From assembly GCA_019359375.1 (NCBI GenBank), contig JAHHHL010000057.1:1-35786 (forward strand): a DNA stretch of 35,786 nt, read 5' to 3'. The notes beneath the pieces are model-generated. The model had not been told where the DNA came from and did not search any database. It saw only the letters and a list, made by a program, of their open reading frames with translations. The stretch is from Lyngbya sp. HA4199-MV5. Its GTDB lineage: Bacteria; Cyanobacteriota; Cyanobacteriia; Leptolyngbyales; Leptolyngbyaceae. Position numbers and translations under genes: made by a program. Numbering within the stretch: the first letter of the stretch is position 1; each line of letters opens with the position of its first letter. Below are positions 7,383 through 17,040 of this stretch, in pieces.

Positions 7383-8336
7383 TCAACCACTGATCGTTCC
7401 TAATGCACCCGGCGCACCAGAGAGCGTCTTCTTCGGCGAACAGGTGATGATCATGATGAGTAGCGTCAACACGTAGGGAGCCGCATTAAACAGATAGCGT
7501 CCTTGCTCAATGCCAACCGATTGCAGCGCCGGACCAACTGCCTGTGCGCCCCCAAAGAAGAGCGAAGCCCATAAGCACTGAATGGGATTCCACCGGGCAA
7601 AAATCACCAGTGCGACCGCCATCAAGCCCTGACCGCTGGAAATGCTCTCAGACCACAGACCGGGATAGTAAAGGGACAAACAAGCGCCACCAATGCCTGC
7701 CAGAAAGCTTCCCGCAATGATGCAAAGCATTCTTACCTTAGAAATGGAAACGCCCATTGCGAGAGCGGCATCGGGACTATCGCCAACAGCGCGGATAAAT
7801 AAGCCCCACCGCGTTGATTTGAAGAACCAGAACATGAGTGGCGCGATCGCCACACCCAAAATAAATAAGGGACTAATCTTCAGTGCCGACTGGACAGCGG
7901 GGATGGAACTCCAGTTGCCAAGGTCGATCGTGGGCAGCGGGGGAGCCTTGGGTTGAATGAAGGGTTTGCCCAAAAAGAACGCAATGCCACTCCCAAAAAT
8001 GATCATGGCGATACCCACCGCAATGTCATTGACCTTCGGCTGTTGTGAAAGCCACGCGTGGATGAAGCCCAACCCCATGCCCGCAACACCTGCCACTAAC
8101 ACCCCAATCCAGGGAGAGATGGCTGCGCCAACCTTGTCTTGCAGCAGATACGACACGGCATAGGCGCTCATTGCTCCCGTCAGCAACGTACCTTCCAGAC
8201 CCAGGTTGATTTTGCCGCTCTTTTCGGTCAAACATTCACCCAGACTAACGAAGAGAAAGGGCGCACTCCCCCGCAGCGTCCCTGCAAAAATGCCGAGTAC
8301 AACCCCCCACGCGCCTAATGCCTCTGTTGCCATCAC
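7383..8336 (-). CDS. ABC permease, BMP-type nucleoside/purine transporter (YufQ/NupC-like)
   Basis: A 317-residue polytopic membrane protein of the branched-chain-permease-like BPD_transp_2 class. It shows the family hallmark near residues 30-60, FVSLGECLTEKSGKINLGLEGTLLTGA, and many hydrophobic helices. It pairs with the larger permease encoded at 8439-9584 to form the heterodimeric channel, with the lipoprotein at 9587-10777 as receptor and the double ATPase as motor. The nearby repeat block at 8371-8438 separates the two permease genes but does not disturb either frame. Confidence 0.92.
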   Translation of the reverse strand: MMATEALGAWGVVLGIFAGTLRGSAPFLFVSLGECLTEKSGKINLGLEGTLLTGAMSAYAVSYLLQDKVGAAISPWIGVLVAGVAGMGLGFIHAWLSQQPKVNDIAVGIAMIIFGSGIAFFLGKPFIQPKAPPLPTIDLGNWSSIPAVQSALKISPLFILGVAIAPLMFWFFKSTRWGLFIRAVGDSPDAALAMGVSISKVRMLCIIAGSFLAGIGGACLSLYYPGLWSESISSGQGLMAVALVIFARWNPIQCLWASLFFGGAQAVGPALQSVGIEQGRYLFNAAPYVLTLLIMIITCSPKKTLSGAPGALGTISG

Positions 8337-8370
8337 GGTTCTCCAAACAAGGTTAGTGAAATGAGAAATG

Positions 8371-8438
8371 AAGGGTAAAGGCTAAGGGATAAAGGGTAAA
8401 AATTTTAGCCTTCATACTTTAGCCTTCATACTTTCCCT
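8371..8438. repeat. Short tandem repeat block between permease genes
   Basis: A low-complexity block has purine-rich AAGGGTAAAGGCTAAGGG on one side and two tandem 14-mers, TTTAGCCTTCATAC (8404-8417 and 8418-8431), on the other. The two halves are partly complementary (GGCTAA with TTAGCC), so a weak hairpin is possible. It resembles the other heptad-based repeats of this window. Confidence 0.75.
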
Positions 8439-9584
8439 CTAGACTGTTGCCGTTGCTGTGATCGACGCGGGTGGCGTACCTTTCAACTCCGGCTCCTTAA
8501 AGATCTTCAAGCGTCCGTAAAGCGACTCGCTGTAGAGAACGACAATGAAGACTATGCCCTGAAAAACCAGCACGGTGGCATCCGGCATGTTGAACGATCG
8601 CTGGAGCGCTCCGCCACTCGCAATAATGCCACCCAGGAGTACCGCCACAAGCGCTGCTGCCAGGGGATTGTAACGGGCAACAAAGGCAACCAAAATGCCA
8701 GCATAGCCGTAGCCTGCCACGATCGAGGCGTTTGCCTGCCCTTGCACGGCTGCAACCTCAACCATTCCGGCTAAACCAGCGCAAGAACCCGCCAGGAAGC
8801 AGATGATAATCGTCAGTTTGCCCACAGGTAGCCCCGCAATCCGCGCGGCTTTGATATTGCCCCCGGCAGTACGCGCTGCAAACCCAAACGTGGTGTGCTG
8901 AATCAAGAAGTAGGCAATCACGCAGGCAATGATGCCATAAATCAACCCGTAGTGAATTCGCGTTGAGAAAATATTCCCAATCTTGTAGATGTCTGGAATC
9001 GGGAAGCTAGAAGGCTTGTTGAGCGAGGCGGGGTCTTTCATCGGACCCTCCACCAGATGGTTCAGAAGGGCGATCGCAATGTAGTTCATCAGCAAGCTGC
9101 TAATGGTTTCATTCACGGCTCGGTAGTGCCGCAATGCGCCGACGATCGCAATCCACACGCCGCCAAATATAATGCCACCCAGCGCCATCCCAAGCTGCAC
9201 CGCCAACGGTGGCAAGCCCAGAAGATTTTGCACCTGATCCGGCGACGGGAGCAAGCTGCCGTAAGACAGCAACAGCCCAAAGATCGCTGCGCCAATGCCA
9301 CCCATCACCAATGCGCCTTCATTGCCAATAATCATCAGCCCCAAACGGGCGGGCAGTGCTGTGCAAAGAGCTGTGAGCATTAGCGGTGCCGCACGTAACA
9401 GCGTGCCCTGGAACGATCGCCAATTGCCAAACGCCGACTTGTAAATGGCTCCATAGATGTCAAAGGGATTTTTGCCACAGATGGCGCAGAAAATGCCAAA
9501 GACGATCAGTGCGACAAGTAATGCCCCGAACGGGATACAAATCGATTCAGCGGTCGATCGCCAATTAGAACGACTGAGTGCCAT
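8439..9584 (-). CDS. ABC permease, BMP-type nucleoside/purine transporter (YufP/NupB-like)
   Basis: A 381-residue polytopic permease, the larger of the pair. The motif ALPARLGLMIIGNEGALVMGG and the periplasmic/cytoplasmic loop AVNETISSLLMNYIAIALLN are typical of the family. A conserved glycine-rich helix (LAGSCAGLAGMVEVAAVQGQ) sits in the C-terminal half. It starts 2 bases after the lipoprotein stop codon (TAA-CT-ATG), so the two genes are certainly co-transcribed and probably coupled in translation. The substrate class is nucleosides, purines or related nitrogen compounds by family; the exact substrate is unknown. Confidence 0.92.
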   Translation of the reverse strand: MALSRSNWRSTAESICIPFGALLVALIVFGIFCAICGKNPFDIYGAIYKSAFGNWRSFQGTLLRAAPLMLTALCTALPARLGLMIIGNEGALVMGGIGAAIFGLLLSYGSLLPSPDQVQNLLGLPPLAVQLGMALGGIIFGGVWIAIVGALRHYRAVNETISSLLMNYIAIALLNHLVEGPMKDPASLNKPSSFPIPDIYKIGNIFSTRIHYGLIYGIIACVIAYFLIQHTTFGFAARTAGGNIKAARIAGLPVGKLTIIICFLAGSCAGLAGMVEVAAVQGQANASIVAGYGYAGILVAFVARYNPLAAALVAVLLGGIIASGGALQRSFNMPDATVLVFQGIVFIVVLYSESLYGRLKIFKEPELKGTPPASITATATV

Positions 9585-9586
9585 AG

Positions 9587-10777
9587 TTAGCTTGCCTTCC
9601 CAATAACGCCTTCAGCCAGCCAGTTAATTTGAGTCGGTGCCGAGTCTGTCACTTTGTACGTCGTGCCAGCGGGAATCTTGACTGCACCCGCATTGTCTTT
9701 GATCACACCTTTATAAACCGTTACCGACCCGTCAACAATCTTCGCCTTGGTCGCTTCTTCATCCTTCTTGGCAGCATCAGAGACAGCGGGACCAAACGTT
9801 GCCAGACTGATGTAATCTTCCTTGAGACCACCAATGACCTGGTGAGGAATGCCCCCATTCATCAAGGTCTTGCCCGCTTTGAGCCACTCAACATATTTCT
9901 TTTGGATCGTGCCCCAGTTGTAGACCGTGCCGGTTAGATAGCCTTTGGGAGCTAGGGCAGACTGGTCAGAGTGGAAGCCGCTTGAAAAGATGCCGCGTTT
10001 TTCAGCCGTTTCAATGACCACTTTGGGGCTGTCTACATGCACACCAACCACATCAATCCCCTGGTCTGCCAGCGAGTTTGTGGCTTCTGCCTCTTTCACG
10101 GGCAGCGACCAATCACCCGTAAAAATCACCTGCATCTTCATGTCGGGCTTCACGCTACGCGCCCCCAGCATAAAGCTGTTGATATTCCGCAGCACCGGAT
10201 TAATGGGTTTTGCTCCTACAAAGCCGAGCTTTCCAGTTTTGCTCGTTGCAGCGGCGATGCGCCCAGCCAGGTATTGCCCTTCGTCAATGAGAGCGAAATA
10301 GCTACCCACATTGTTGGGTAAGCCTTCTTTCCACAGCGTACCAGAGTGGAAGAACTGGACATCTGGATAGTCCTTGGCGACTGCCAGTACGTGTGGGTCG
10401 AAATAGCCAAAGGACGTGGGAACGATGACCGTCGCGCCGTTCTGGTCAATCATATTACGCATGACTTCCTGAACTTCTTTGGTTTCAGGCACGCTTTCTT
10501 GCTCGACGATTTTGATGCCAGGGATAGAGGCGATCGCTGCTGCTCCTTTTGCCTGTGCCTGGTTCCAGCCATAGTCATCCTTGGGTGCGTTATAGATAAA
10601 CCCGATCACGATCGGCTTATCTGAAACAGGGCTGGCACCACCACTACTTGCCTGGGTTTCAGGAGGCGGAGAAGAACAACCCGTCCACAGCTTAGAGGTT
10701 GCCCCAAACGCAGCGGTTGCCATCAACCCTCGAATGATCTGGCGACGGGGAATATAGAGCGGTCTTCTCGTACTCAC
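9587..10777 (-). CDS. BMP family substrate-binding lipoprotein
   Basis: A 396-residue extracytoplasmic receptor of the basic membrane protein (Med/TmpC/PurA) family. The GTG start at 10777 has an AGGAG ribosome-binding site nine bases upstream. The N-terminus carries RRQIIRG, a hydrophobic stretch and then a WTGC near-lipobox with a Ser/Pro-rich linker, suggesting a lipid anchor and possibly Tat-style export. The mature part starts VIGFIYNAPKDDYGWNQAQ and includes TVIVPTSFGYFDP and LGFVGAKPINPVLRNINSF, all typical of BMP receptors for nucleosides or purines. It is the first gene of the operon, so the promoter lies in 10778-11298. Confidence 0.92.
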   Translation of the reverse strand: MSTRRPLYIPRRQIIRGLMATAAFGATSKLWTGCSSPPPETQASSGGASPVSDKPIVIGFIYNAPKDDYGWNQAQAKGAAAIASIPGIKIVEQESVPETKEVQEVMRNMIDQNGATVIVPTSFGYFDPHVLAVAKDYPDVQFFHSGTLWKEGLPNNVGSYFALIDEGQYLAGRIAAATSKTGKLGFVGAKPINPVLRNINSFMLGARSVKPDMKMQVIFTGDWSLPVKEAEATNSLADQGIDVVGVHVDSPKVVIETAEKRGIFSSGFHSDQSALAPKGYLTGTVYNWGTIQKKYVEWLKAGKTLMNGGIPHQVIGGLKEDYISLATFGPAVSDAAKKDEEATKAKIVDGSVTVYKGVIKDNAGAVKIPAGTTYKVTDSAPTQINWLAEGVIGKAS

Positions 10778-11298
10778 GTTTTAATTCTCCTGAGAAACTA
10801 TATGAAGGGGATCAACAGAGATCGGTAGGGGGCGATGTGAAGCGCAATCAGGCAATTGGGGTGGGCGATTGGGGAGTGCAACATCACTGAGGGATCAGCG
10901 ATCGCCAGTGGTAGCAAGATGTCTGTCAGCCTATGAGAAAAAAAAAACTCAAAATGTGCCAGATGTGACATTTAGTTGTTTCAACGCGGTGCGCCAGAGG
11001 TGCGTATAAAGTGAGAAGAATGTCATGAGCGTGACACAGCCTCTCAAACAGAGCTCATAAGATAGACGGCTAAGCAACGCTAAATCTCACTTCTAGATAG
11101 GGTTTCAGCATCTTGTATCCGTACTTTAGCAGCCAAATTTACGTCTAAAGGTAATGCATCTTAAACGGTTTCAGAGGCATCCCTAACGTATGATAGTGGC
11201 TTCTTACACACCAACTACGCACTTTAGTCTTCGCTGAGGCTTTCACAAAAGACCGTGATAAATCGTTGATTTTTGTAGCATTTGCTTACCTTTGACGT
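10778..11298. other. Divergent intergenic region between transporter operon and STAND gene
   Basis: This region of 521 bases holds the promoters of the BMP operon (leftward) and the STAND-WD40 gene (rightward). It contains an A-rich tract near 10938-10947 and TGTGACA-like words near 10965 and 11031. No perfect NtcA site (GTA-N8-TAC) was found; the nearest match, at 11275-11289, has a 9-base spacer. No riboswitch could be recognised by eye. Confidence 0.45.
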
Positions 11299-14200
11299 AT
11301 GGATGCTGATGCAGCACTCAAACTTATTGAAACAGCGTTGAACGATAGGCGTTTGGGGCGATTGCAGGCGATCGTCCTTCGGCTCGCGTGGGATGACTGG
11401 TCGTATCAAGAGATTGCCAAACAGTCAGGCTACGAAGTTGGTTACATCAAGCAGACAGGTTCGCAACTCTGGCAGATCCTCTCAGAAACGCTAGGAGAGC
11501 GCGTCACAAAGAACAATCTGCACGTTGTGTTGAAGCGGTATGCCAGTCGGGAGAGGATAGGGAGTCGGGAGTCGGGAGTCGGGAGTCGGGAGGCAGAGGG
11601 CAGAAGGCAGGAGGCAGAAGGTAACGTTGTTGGCTCCACACTCGAAGCAAAAGCCAGCAGTCAAAAGCCAGAAGGAATCCCTTACCCCACTCCCCACTCC
11701 CCACTCCCCACTCCCCACCAAGACTGGGGCGAAGCCAGTGATGTGTCAGTCTTCTACGGTCGATCGGCTGAACTCACCACTCTTGAGCAATGGGTGCTGG
11801 ACGATCGCTGCCGACTGATCGGACTCTTCGGCATGGGTGGTATTGGCAAAACGGCGCTTTCTGCCCGGTTGGCAAGGCAGATTCAAGACCAGTTTCAATC
11901 GGTCATCTGGCGATCGCTCCGCAATGCCCCGCCGATTCACACGCTGCTGCATGACGTGATTCACTTTGTTGCCGATCAGCAGACGCAAACCCTCCTATCA
12001 GATAGAGACACACTGGACAAGCAAATCTTGCTGCTGCTGCACTATCTAAGGTCTCACCGCTGTCTGCTGATTTTGGATAATGCTGAAACAATCATGCAAC
12101 CCGGCGATCGGGATGGTGGCTATCTACCAGGCTATGAGGGCTATGGTCAGCTTTTGCGATGCATCGGCGAAACCCCACACCAGAGCTGTTTACTCATTAC
12201 CAGCCGTGAAAAACCCAAAGGGCTGGCTCCCAAAGAAGGCGATGGCTTGCCCGTGCGATCGCTCCAGTTGACGGGGTTAACGCCTGCGATCGGGCGAGAA
12301 ATTTTCAGCATCAAAGGCACCTTCTCCGGTTCGGCAGCAGAATGGCAACGGCTTGTTGATCACTACGCAGGCAATCCTCTTGCCCTGAAGATTGTTGCGA
12401 CGGCGATCGCTGATTTCTTTGACGGCAGCCTGACGCAGTTTTTGGACTTCTCACAGCAAGGTAGCTCGGTCTTTGGAGACATTCGGGACTTGCTGGCACG
12501 TCAAATCGGTCGCCTGTCCGACCTTGAACAACAGGTCATGTTTTGGCTGGCGATCAACCGTGAACCCCTTCGCTTTCCCGAACTGCAAGCCGACTGCTTA
12601 CCACCCGCCACCCCTGCCCAACTGCTCGAAACCCTTACTGCTCTGGAACGCCGTTCCCTCATCGAAAAGAACGGCAACCTTTTCACCCTGCAACCCGTAG
12701 TGATGGAGTATATGACCGAGCGGTTGATTGAGGGGGTTTGTGGGGAGATTGAGGGAGTGGGGAGGCAGGAGGCAGGAGGCAGGAGGCAGGAGGCAGGAGT
12801 GGGGGAAGCAGGGGAAGCAGGGGAGGCAAGGGAAGCAGGAAGCAGGAGGCAGGAGGTAGGAGGTAGGAGGCAGGAGGTAGGAGGCAGAACTCAAAACTCA
12901 AAACTCAGAACTCAAAACTCAAAACTCTTTCCCACTCCTCTCCTTCGATCGCACGCACTCATCAAAGCGCAGGCAAAGGACTATGTGCGGGAGGCGCAAA
13001 TTCGCTTACTGTTGCTGCCGATCGTTGAGCGGCTGTTGCACACGGGTAGTCGGGCTGATCTTGATCGCGTCCTGATGCAGCTTCTCAACGCACTGCGCGG
13101 GCAAGCACCCCACATGATCGGGTATATAGGCGGGAATGTGATCAATTTGCTCTGTCAGCTTCAGGCGAATCAAGCCGATGAAGGGCTGGAAGGGGGCGAT
13201 CGCAGGATGTACGCTTCAGGGTTGAGTAGTCGAACTATGGGTACGTTGCACGATCGTGACTTTTCTCACCTCACCTTCTGGCAAGCCTACTTTCAAAAAG
13301 TACACCTCCACGGAACCGACTTTTCTCACTCTGATCTCAGCAAAGCGGTCTTTACCGAAACGTTTAGCCAAATTCTGGCGGTTGCCTTTAGCTCGGATGG
13401 TAAATTGCTGGCAGCAAGCGATATCAGCTACGAAGTACATATCTGGCAGGTGTCTGATGGCAAAAAACTACTGACCTGTAAAGCCAAAGATGGCTGGGCA
13501 TGGTCGGTTGCGTTCAGTCCTGATAAACGCCTGCTTGCCAGTAGTGCCAATGGCACCATTCACCTCTGGGATATCCGCACAGGCGACTGTGTAAAAACAC
13601 TCAAAGGCTATACCAGCCGCGTCTTCTCGCTGGCGTTTGACCCCACAGGTACCTACCTCGCCAGCGGCAACGAAGACCCCCAGGTGAGAATCTGGCACGT
13701 TGCCACAGGCGCGCTCACCGCTGTGTTGACGGGTCATACCGATGAAGTCCATTCCGTCGCGTTTAGTCCCGATGGTCGACTACTGGCAAGTGGAAGTTAC
13801 GATCGCACCATTAAATTATGGGACATGTCAGGGTTGGAGGGGGCAGAAGGCAGAAGGCAGAAGGCAGAGGGGGCAGGGGCAGCAACTCAAAATCCAAGAC
13901 TCTCTAGCATAGCGGCGCACTTACGAAGTAGCTCTCAAAGAGCTAGTGCTACTCCTCACTCCTCACTCCTCACTCCTCACTCCTCACTCCTCACTCCTCA
14001 CTCCTCACTCCTCACCCTCACCGGACACGCTGATTGGGTCTGGTCGATCGCCTTCAGCCCCGATGGCAGCACGTTAGCCAGCAGCAGTAGTGATCGCACC
14101 ATCAAGCTGTGGGACATGCAAACCCAACAGTGCTACAAGACGTTAGCGGGTCATGCGGAGGCGGTGCGATCGATTGCCTTTGCTGTTACTCCAACGAATG

Positions 14201-15861
14201 GCTTGCACGGAGCTTGCTTAGTCAGTGGCAGTGACGACCATACAGTGCGGTTGTGGAACGACAATGGCGACTGCCTGCGGGTGCTACAAGGTCACACCAG
14301 TTGGATTTCTGCCGTTGCCTTTAGCCCTGACGGAAACTTACTCGCCAGCGGCAGTGAAGATCAGTCTGTACGCTTGTGGGATGCTCGCACCAACCAATGC
14401 TTACGGTTACTGCAAGGCTACAACAGCGGTGTCTGGTCGATCGCCTTCAACCCCAATGGTCGCACCCTGGTCAGCGGTGGGCAGGATCGGGTCGTTCGAG
14501 TTTGGAATCTATCGCAATGCAAACGTCAGAAGGCAGAAGCATACAGAGAAGAAAGCCAAGGCAAATCCCTCCCCCCCCATTCCCTACTCCCCATTCCCTA
14601 CTCCCTTCCTGGGCACACAAGCTGGGTCTGGTCAGTTGCCTTCAGCCCCGATGGGTACACGATCGCCAGTGGCAGCGAAGACAGCACCGTGCGCCTATGG
14701 AATCTGCCTGAGGTTGAAGGGCAGGAAGTAGAAGGCAGGAGGCAGGAGGCAGGAGGCAGGAGGCAGGAGGCAGAAGAGGACACGGGGACACGGGAACACG
14801 GGGACACGGAGAATTCTGATCACATTCAAAACTCTCATCCCACATCCCTCGCCCCTCATCCCACACCCCACACCCCACACCCCACACCCCATACCCCACA
14901 CCCCACACCCCATCCCCTCACCGGACACACCCACGCCGTCTGGTCAGTTGCCTTTAGCCCCGATGGTCAACTGCTCGCCAGTGGCAGCCTGGATGGTACC
15001 ATTCGCCTGTGGGATCGATCGGGCGATGAGCAGCACTGCCTGTATGGTCATGAAAGCGGCGTTTGTGCGGTCGCTTTTGCACCCCGATCGTCCGCATCAG
15101 GGCAGCACCTCCTTGCCAGCGGCAGTCAAGATCAAACGATTCGGCTGTGGTCGATCGCTCCTGAAACTGCACAGATCCATGACTCCAATCGTCCGAGACC
15201 CGTGACCGCGCAACCCATAAACACGCTGCATGGTCACAACAGTTGGATTCGTTGTATCGCCTTTAGCCCCGATGGCACGCTACTGGCAAGCGGCGGTTCC
15301 GATGGCATCATTATTGTGTGGGAAGTCAAAACGGGCGATCGGCTGCACACATTTCAAGCGCACTCCAGCCTGGTGCTAACCGTCACCTATAGCCCTAACG
15401 GGAATATTCTCGCTAGCAGCGGCGGCGATGGCATCATCAAACTGTGGGATCTTTCAGGTATCAACGGTCAGCGGTCAGCGGTCAGCGGTCAGCCATCAGC
15501 GCCGCTCCAGGCTCACCCCTCCGATCCAGACTCTTCCCCTGACTTCCCACTCCCCACTCCCCACTCCCCACTCCCGTTAATCCAAACCCTGCACGGTCAT
15601 CAAAATTGGGTTCGCTTTCTAGACTACAGTTCCGATGGCACATTGCTGGCAAGCTGTAGTCAAGATGGCACCATCAAGCTGTGGGATCAGACCGGGGTTT
15701 GCCTCGAAACGTTAAGGGTGCAGCGCCCCTACGAAGGTGCAACGATTACAGGCGTGACTGGACTCACCACCGCTCAAAAAAACACCCTGAAGTTACTGGG
15801 TGCGATCGAACACCTTACTGACCACCCCTTACCACCAGCCCCATCAGCCTCACCTGCTTAA
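11299..15861 (+). CDS. STAND/NB-ARC-like ATPase with 14 WD40 repeats
   Basis: A 1520-residue signalling protein. Residues 1-80 form a helix-turn-helix-like domain ([21 protein letters not shown]), common at the N-terminus of cyanobacterial STAND proteins. The NTPase follows: Walker A GMGGIGKT (178-185), Walker B LLILDNAE (Asp260), sensor LLITSRE (about 298-304) and GNPLALK (358-364). A winged-helix-like region and a short pentapeptide-like stretch ([12 protein letters not shown]) precede 14 WD40 units (about 690-1470), enough for two seven-bladed propellers. APAF1-like family logic predicts ligand sensing by WD40 and ATP-driven oligomerisation. No effector domain such as TIR, protease or nuclease is fused, so the output may be a partner or the HTH. 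Six in-frame low-complexity linkers interrupt it at domain junctions, yet the frame stays open throughout. Confidence 0.9.
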   Translation: MDADAALKLIETALNDRRLGRLQAIVLRLAWDDWSYQEIAKQSGYEVGYIKQTGSQLWQILSETLGERVTKNNLHVVLKRYASRERIGSRESGVGSREAEGRRQEAEGNVVGSTLEAKASSQKPEGIPYPTPHSPLPTPHQDWGEASDVSVFYGRSAELTTLEQWVLDDRCRLIGLFGMGGIGKTALSARLARQIQDQFQSVIWRSLRNAPPIHTLLHDVIHFVADQQTQTLLSDRDTLDKQILLLLHYLRSHRCLLILDNAETIMQPGDRDGGYLPGYEGYGQLLRCIGETPHQSCLLITSREKPKGLAPKEGDGLPVRSLQLTGLTPAIGREIFSIKGTFSGSAAEWQRLVDHYAGNPLALKIVATAIADFFDGSLTQFLDFSQQGSSVFGDIRDLLARQIGRLSDLEQQVMFWLAINREPLRFPELQADCLPPATPAQLLETLTALERRSLIEKNGNLFTLQPVVMEYMTERLIEGVCGEIEGVGRQEAGGRRQEAGVGEAGEAGEAREAGSRRQEVGGRRQEVGGRTQNSKLRTQNSKLFPTPLLRSHALIKAQAKDYVREAQIRLLLLPIVERLLHTGSRADLDRVLMQLLNALRGQAPHMIGYIGGNVINLLCQLQANQADEGLEGGDRRMYASGLSSRTMGTLHDRDFSHLTFWQAYFQKVHLHGTDFSHSDLSKAVFTETFSQILAVAFSSDGKLLAASDISYEVHIWQVSDGKKLLTCKAKDGWAWSVAFSPDKRLLASSANGTIHLWDIRTGDCVKTLKGYTSRVFSLAFDPTGTYLASGNEDPQVRIWHVATGALTAVLTGHTDEVHSVAFSPDGRLLASGSYDRTIKLWDMSGLEGAEGRRQKAEGAGAATQNPRLSSIAAHLRSSSQRASATPHSSLLTPHSSLLTPHSSLLTLTGHADWVWSIAFSPDGSTLASSSSDRTIKLWDMQTQQCYKTLAGHAEAVRSIAFAVTPTNGLHGACLVSGSDDHTVRLWNDNGDCLRVLQGHTSWISAVAFSPDGNLLASGSEDQSVRLWDARTNQCLRLLQGYNSGVWSIAFNPNGRTLVSGGQDRVVRVWNLSQCKRQKAEAYREESQGKSLPPHSLLPIPYSLPGHTSWVWSVAFSPDGYTIASGSEDSTVRLWNLPEVEGQEVEGRRQEAGGRRQEAEEDTGTREHGDTENSDHIQNSHPTSLAPHPTPHTPHPTPHTPHPTPHPLTGHTHAVWSVAFSPDGQLLASGSLDGTIRLWDRSGDEQHCLYGHESGVCAVAFAPRSSASGQHLLASGSQDQTIRLWSIAPETAQIHDSNRPRPVTAQPINTLHGHNSWIRCIAFSPDGTLLASGGSDGIIIVWEVKTGDRLHTFQAHSSLVLTVTYSPNGNILASSGGDGIIKLWDLSGINGQRSAVSGQPSAPLQAHPSDPDSSPDFPLPTPHSPLPLIQTLHGHQNWVRFLDYSSDGTLLASCSQDGTIKLWDQTGVCLETLRVQRPYEGATITGVTGLTTAQKNTLKLLGAIEHLTDHPLPPAPSASPA
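11545..11718 (+). repeat. In-frame repeat insert A (HTH-NTPase linker)
   Basis: A purine-rich block of GGGAGTC heptads and GGCAGAAG/GGCAGGAG units (11545-11621) is followed, after a short non-repetitive spacer, by a pyrimidine block of CCCCACT heptads (11681-11718). It encodes an Arg/Gly/Glu/Ser-rich then Pro/His-rich linker between the HTH-like domain and the STAND NTPase. Confidence 0.9.
12749..12947 (+). repeat. In-frame repeat insert B (NTPase-C-terminal linker)
   Basis: The longest purine tract of the window: tandem AGGCAGG and AGCAGGGG-type units (12749-12888), then ACTCAAA heptads (12888-12926), then a short pyrimidine tail. It encodes about 65 residues of Gly/Glu/Ala/Arg-rich sequence followed by repeated TQNSKL, directly after the winged-helix region. 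Confidence 0.9.
13833..14013 (+). repeat. In-frame repeat insert C (after WD40 blade 4)
   Basis: A GGCAGAA-rich purine block (13833-13880) is followed by a spacer containing the hairpin AGCTCT-CAA-AGAGCT, then nine or so tandem CTCCTCA heptads (13951-14013). It is translated as TPHSSLL repeats in the loop after the LWD end of blade 4 and before the next LTGH start. Confidence 0.9.
14523..14613 (+). repeat. In-frame repeat insert D (after WD40 blade 8)
   Basis: A short AGGCAGAAG-type purine block is followed by C-rich pyrimidine units of the CCCTACTCCCCATT type. It interrupts the loop between blade 8 (RVWNL) and blade 9 (LPGHTSW). Confidence 0.85.
14713..14918 (+). repeat. In-frame repeat insert E (after WD40 blade 9)
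   Basis: Tandem AGGCAGG heptads are followed by four imperfect copies of ACACGGGG, then tandem CACACCC/CCCATAC pyrimidine heptads. It encodes RRQEAGG repeats, a [10 protein letters not shown] stretch and TPHTPHP repeats between blades 9 and 10. Confidence 0.9.
15462..15577 (+). repeat. In-frame repeat insert F (after WD40 blade 13)
   Basis: Four tandem GGTCAGC heptads (encoding GQRSAVSGQ) are followed by a spacer and tandem CTCCCCA heptads (encoding [10 protein letters not shown]). It sits in the loop between blades 13 and 14. Confidence 0.88.
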
Positions 15862-15913
15862 TCATGTAGGATGAATCCGAGCATTGTTGCACCCATGCCG
15901 AGTACTGATGCAT

Positions 15914-16897
15914 ATGAACCGAAAACTTCTTTCCACTGTCATTGCGGTTATCTTGTGCCTTGTGACGTTTGTGCTCGTCATCAACACCAGCCGTAGCCAA
16001 CTGACCCTTGCTCAAAGTGCCGATACTGCGCAACTGCCAAACACTCTTTTGGTAAACCCTGCTGCACCGAAGCTCGATCCTGCCTCGACTGCTTGTGCCC
16101 TACAGCCCGATCGAGGTAGTGTCCAGGCGCGCACCCAGGCAATGTTAAAGCGACGTACCCAGTTGCTTGCCAGCGGGACTTTTGACCTTTCGCGGTTTCG
16201 GCAAGCGTCTAAAGTAGCGTCACAAGTAGGCGACAAGGCAACGTTAGCAACCGCACAACCGGATGCTGGCTCTGTACCAAGAGAGCAAATCGCGTTTGTC
16301 GATCCAACCAACTACGGCGATCGCTTTCTCAACGACATTAACGGCAACCCTGCCAACCTGGAACCCATCATCGTGCTACACGAAACCGTTGGGTCTGCCA
16401 GCAGTGCCCTTAACATGTTTCAAGCCTTTCATCGCAACGATGATGACCAGGTGAGCTATCACACGCTGGTAAAGCGAGATGGCACGCTTGTCTACTTAGT
16501 GCCGCCAGATAAACGAGCGTTTGGGGCAGGCAATTCTGTTTTCGTGGGTGCCAATGGCGCTGAAGCGGTGAAAACACACCCGTCCTTTCCAGGCTCGGTC
16601 AATAATTTTGCCTATCACATTTCGCTAGAAACGCCCTATGACGGCAACCATAACGGCTATAGCCACAGCGGTTACACGCAGGCTCAGTACAAATCCCTCG
16701 CCTGGTTGGTGGCAAAAACAGGCGTTGCTGATGAGCGGATCACGACGCATAAAGCCGTCGATCGCTCCCGATCGCGCATCGACCCCCGCAGTTTCAGCAA
16801 CAGCACCTTTTTCTCGTTGCTCAGCGCACAACCCCGAACCACTGAAATTGCCATTCGCTGCACCGATCCAACACCGCTGGTAACTCAACCGCAGTGA
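15914..16897 (+). CDS. Exported N-acetylmuramoyl-L-alanine amidase (Amidase_2/PGRP-type)
   Basis: A 327-residue protein when started at the ATG at 15914; an in-frame ATG at 15908 is also possible. The N-terminus MNRKLLSTVIAVILCLVTFVL is a signal peptide or anchor. After an Ala/Gln-rich linker, the zinc amidase domain begins at PIIVLHETVGS (His156) and includes YHTLVKRDGTLVYLVPPDKRA. It ends with THKAVDRSRSRIDPRSF, giving the second His and an acidic ligand. The family cleaves the bond between muramic acid and the peptide stem in peptidoglycan, in the periplasm. It follows the STAND gene by about 50 bases on the same strand and could be read through from it, but functional linkage is not shown. 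Confidence 0.88.
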   Translation: MNRKLLSTVIAVILCLVTFVLVINTSRSQLTLAQSADTAQLPNTLLVNPAAPKLDPASTACALQPDRGSVQARTQAMLKRRTQLLASGTFDLSRFRQASKVASQVGDKATLATAQPDAGSVPREQIAFVDPTNYGDRFLNDINGNPANLEPIIVLHETVGSASSALNMFQAFHRNDDDQVSYHTLVKRDGTLVYLVPPDKRAFGAGNSVFVGANGAEAVKTHPSFPGSVNNFAYHISLETPYDGNHNGYSHSGYTQAQYKSLAWLVAKTGVADERITTHKAVDRSRSRIDPRSFSNSTFFSLLSAQPRTTEIAIRCTDPTPLVTQPQ

Positions 16898-17040
16898 CGA
16901 ATCGCTTGCAAGAATGCTTTGTACCAACGCAATAGCACTCATCAGGTTCTAACCCTCGTGCCTTCGCTCCGCGCCGAAATGTGGTTGAACCACAGCCATG
17001 TAAGGGAAGTGTCAAATTGCGGCTAGTGCAGCGTTCTCCA

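Noticed and set aside
10778-10980. Riboswitch (guanidine or purine type) ahead of the BMP operon
   Set aside because: No conserved core or pairing pattern of those classes could be found by eye.
11275-11289. Possible NtcA site GTA...TAC before the STAND gene
   Set aside because: The spacer is 9 bases instead of the required 8, and no suitably spaced -10 box follows.
13951-14013. CRISPR-like regular repeats
   Set aside because: Units are 7 bases without unique spacers. They are short tandem repeats translated in frame, not a CRISPR array.
14225-14731. Long alternative frame within the WD40 region (168 codons)
   Set aside because: It lies inside the STAND gene in another frame. The WD40 reading has continuous domain homology, so this is a shadow.
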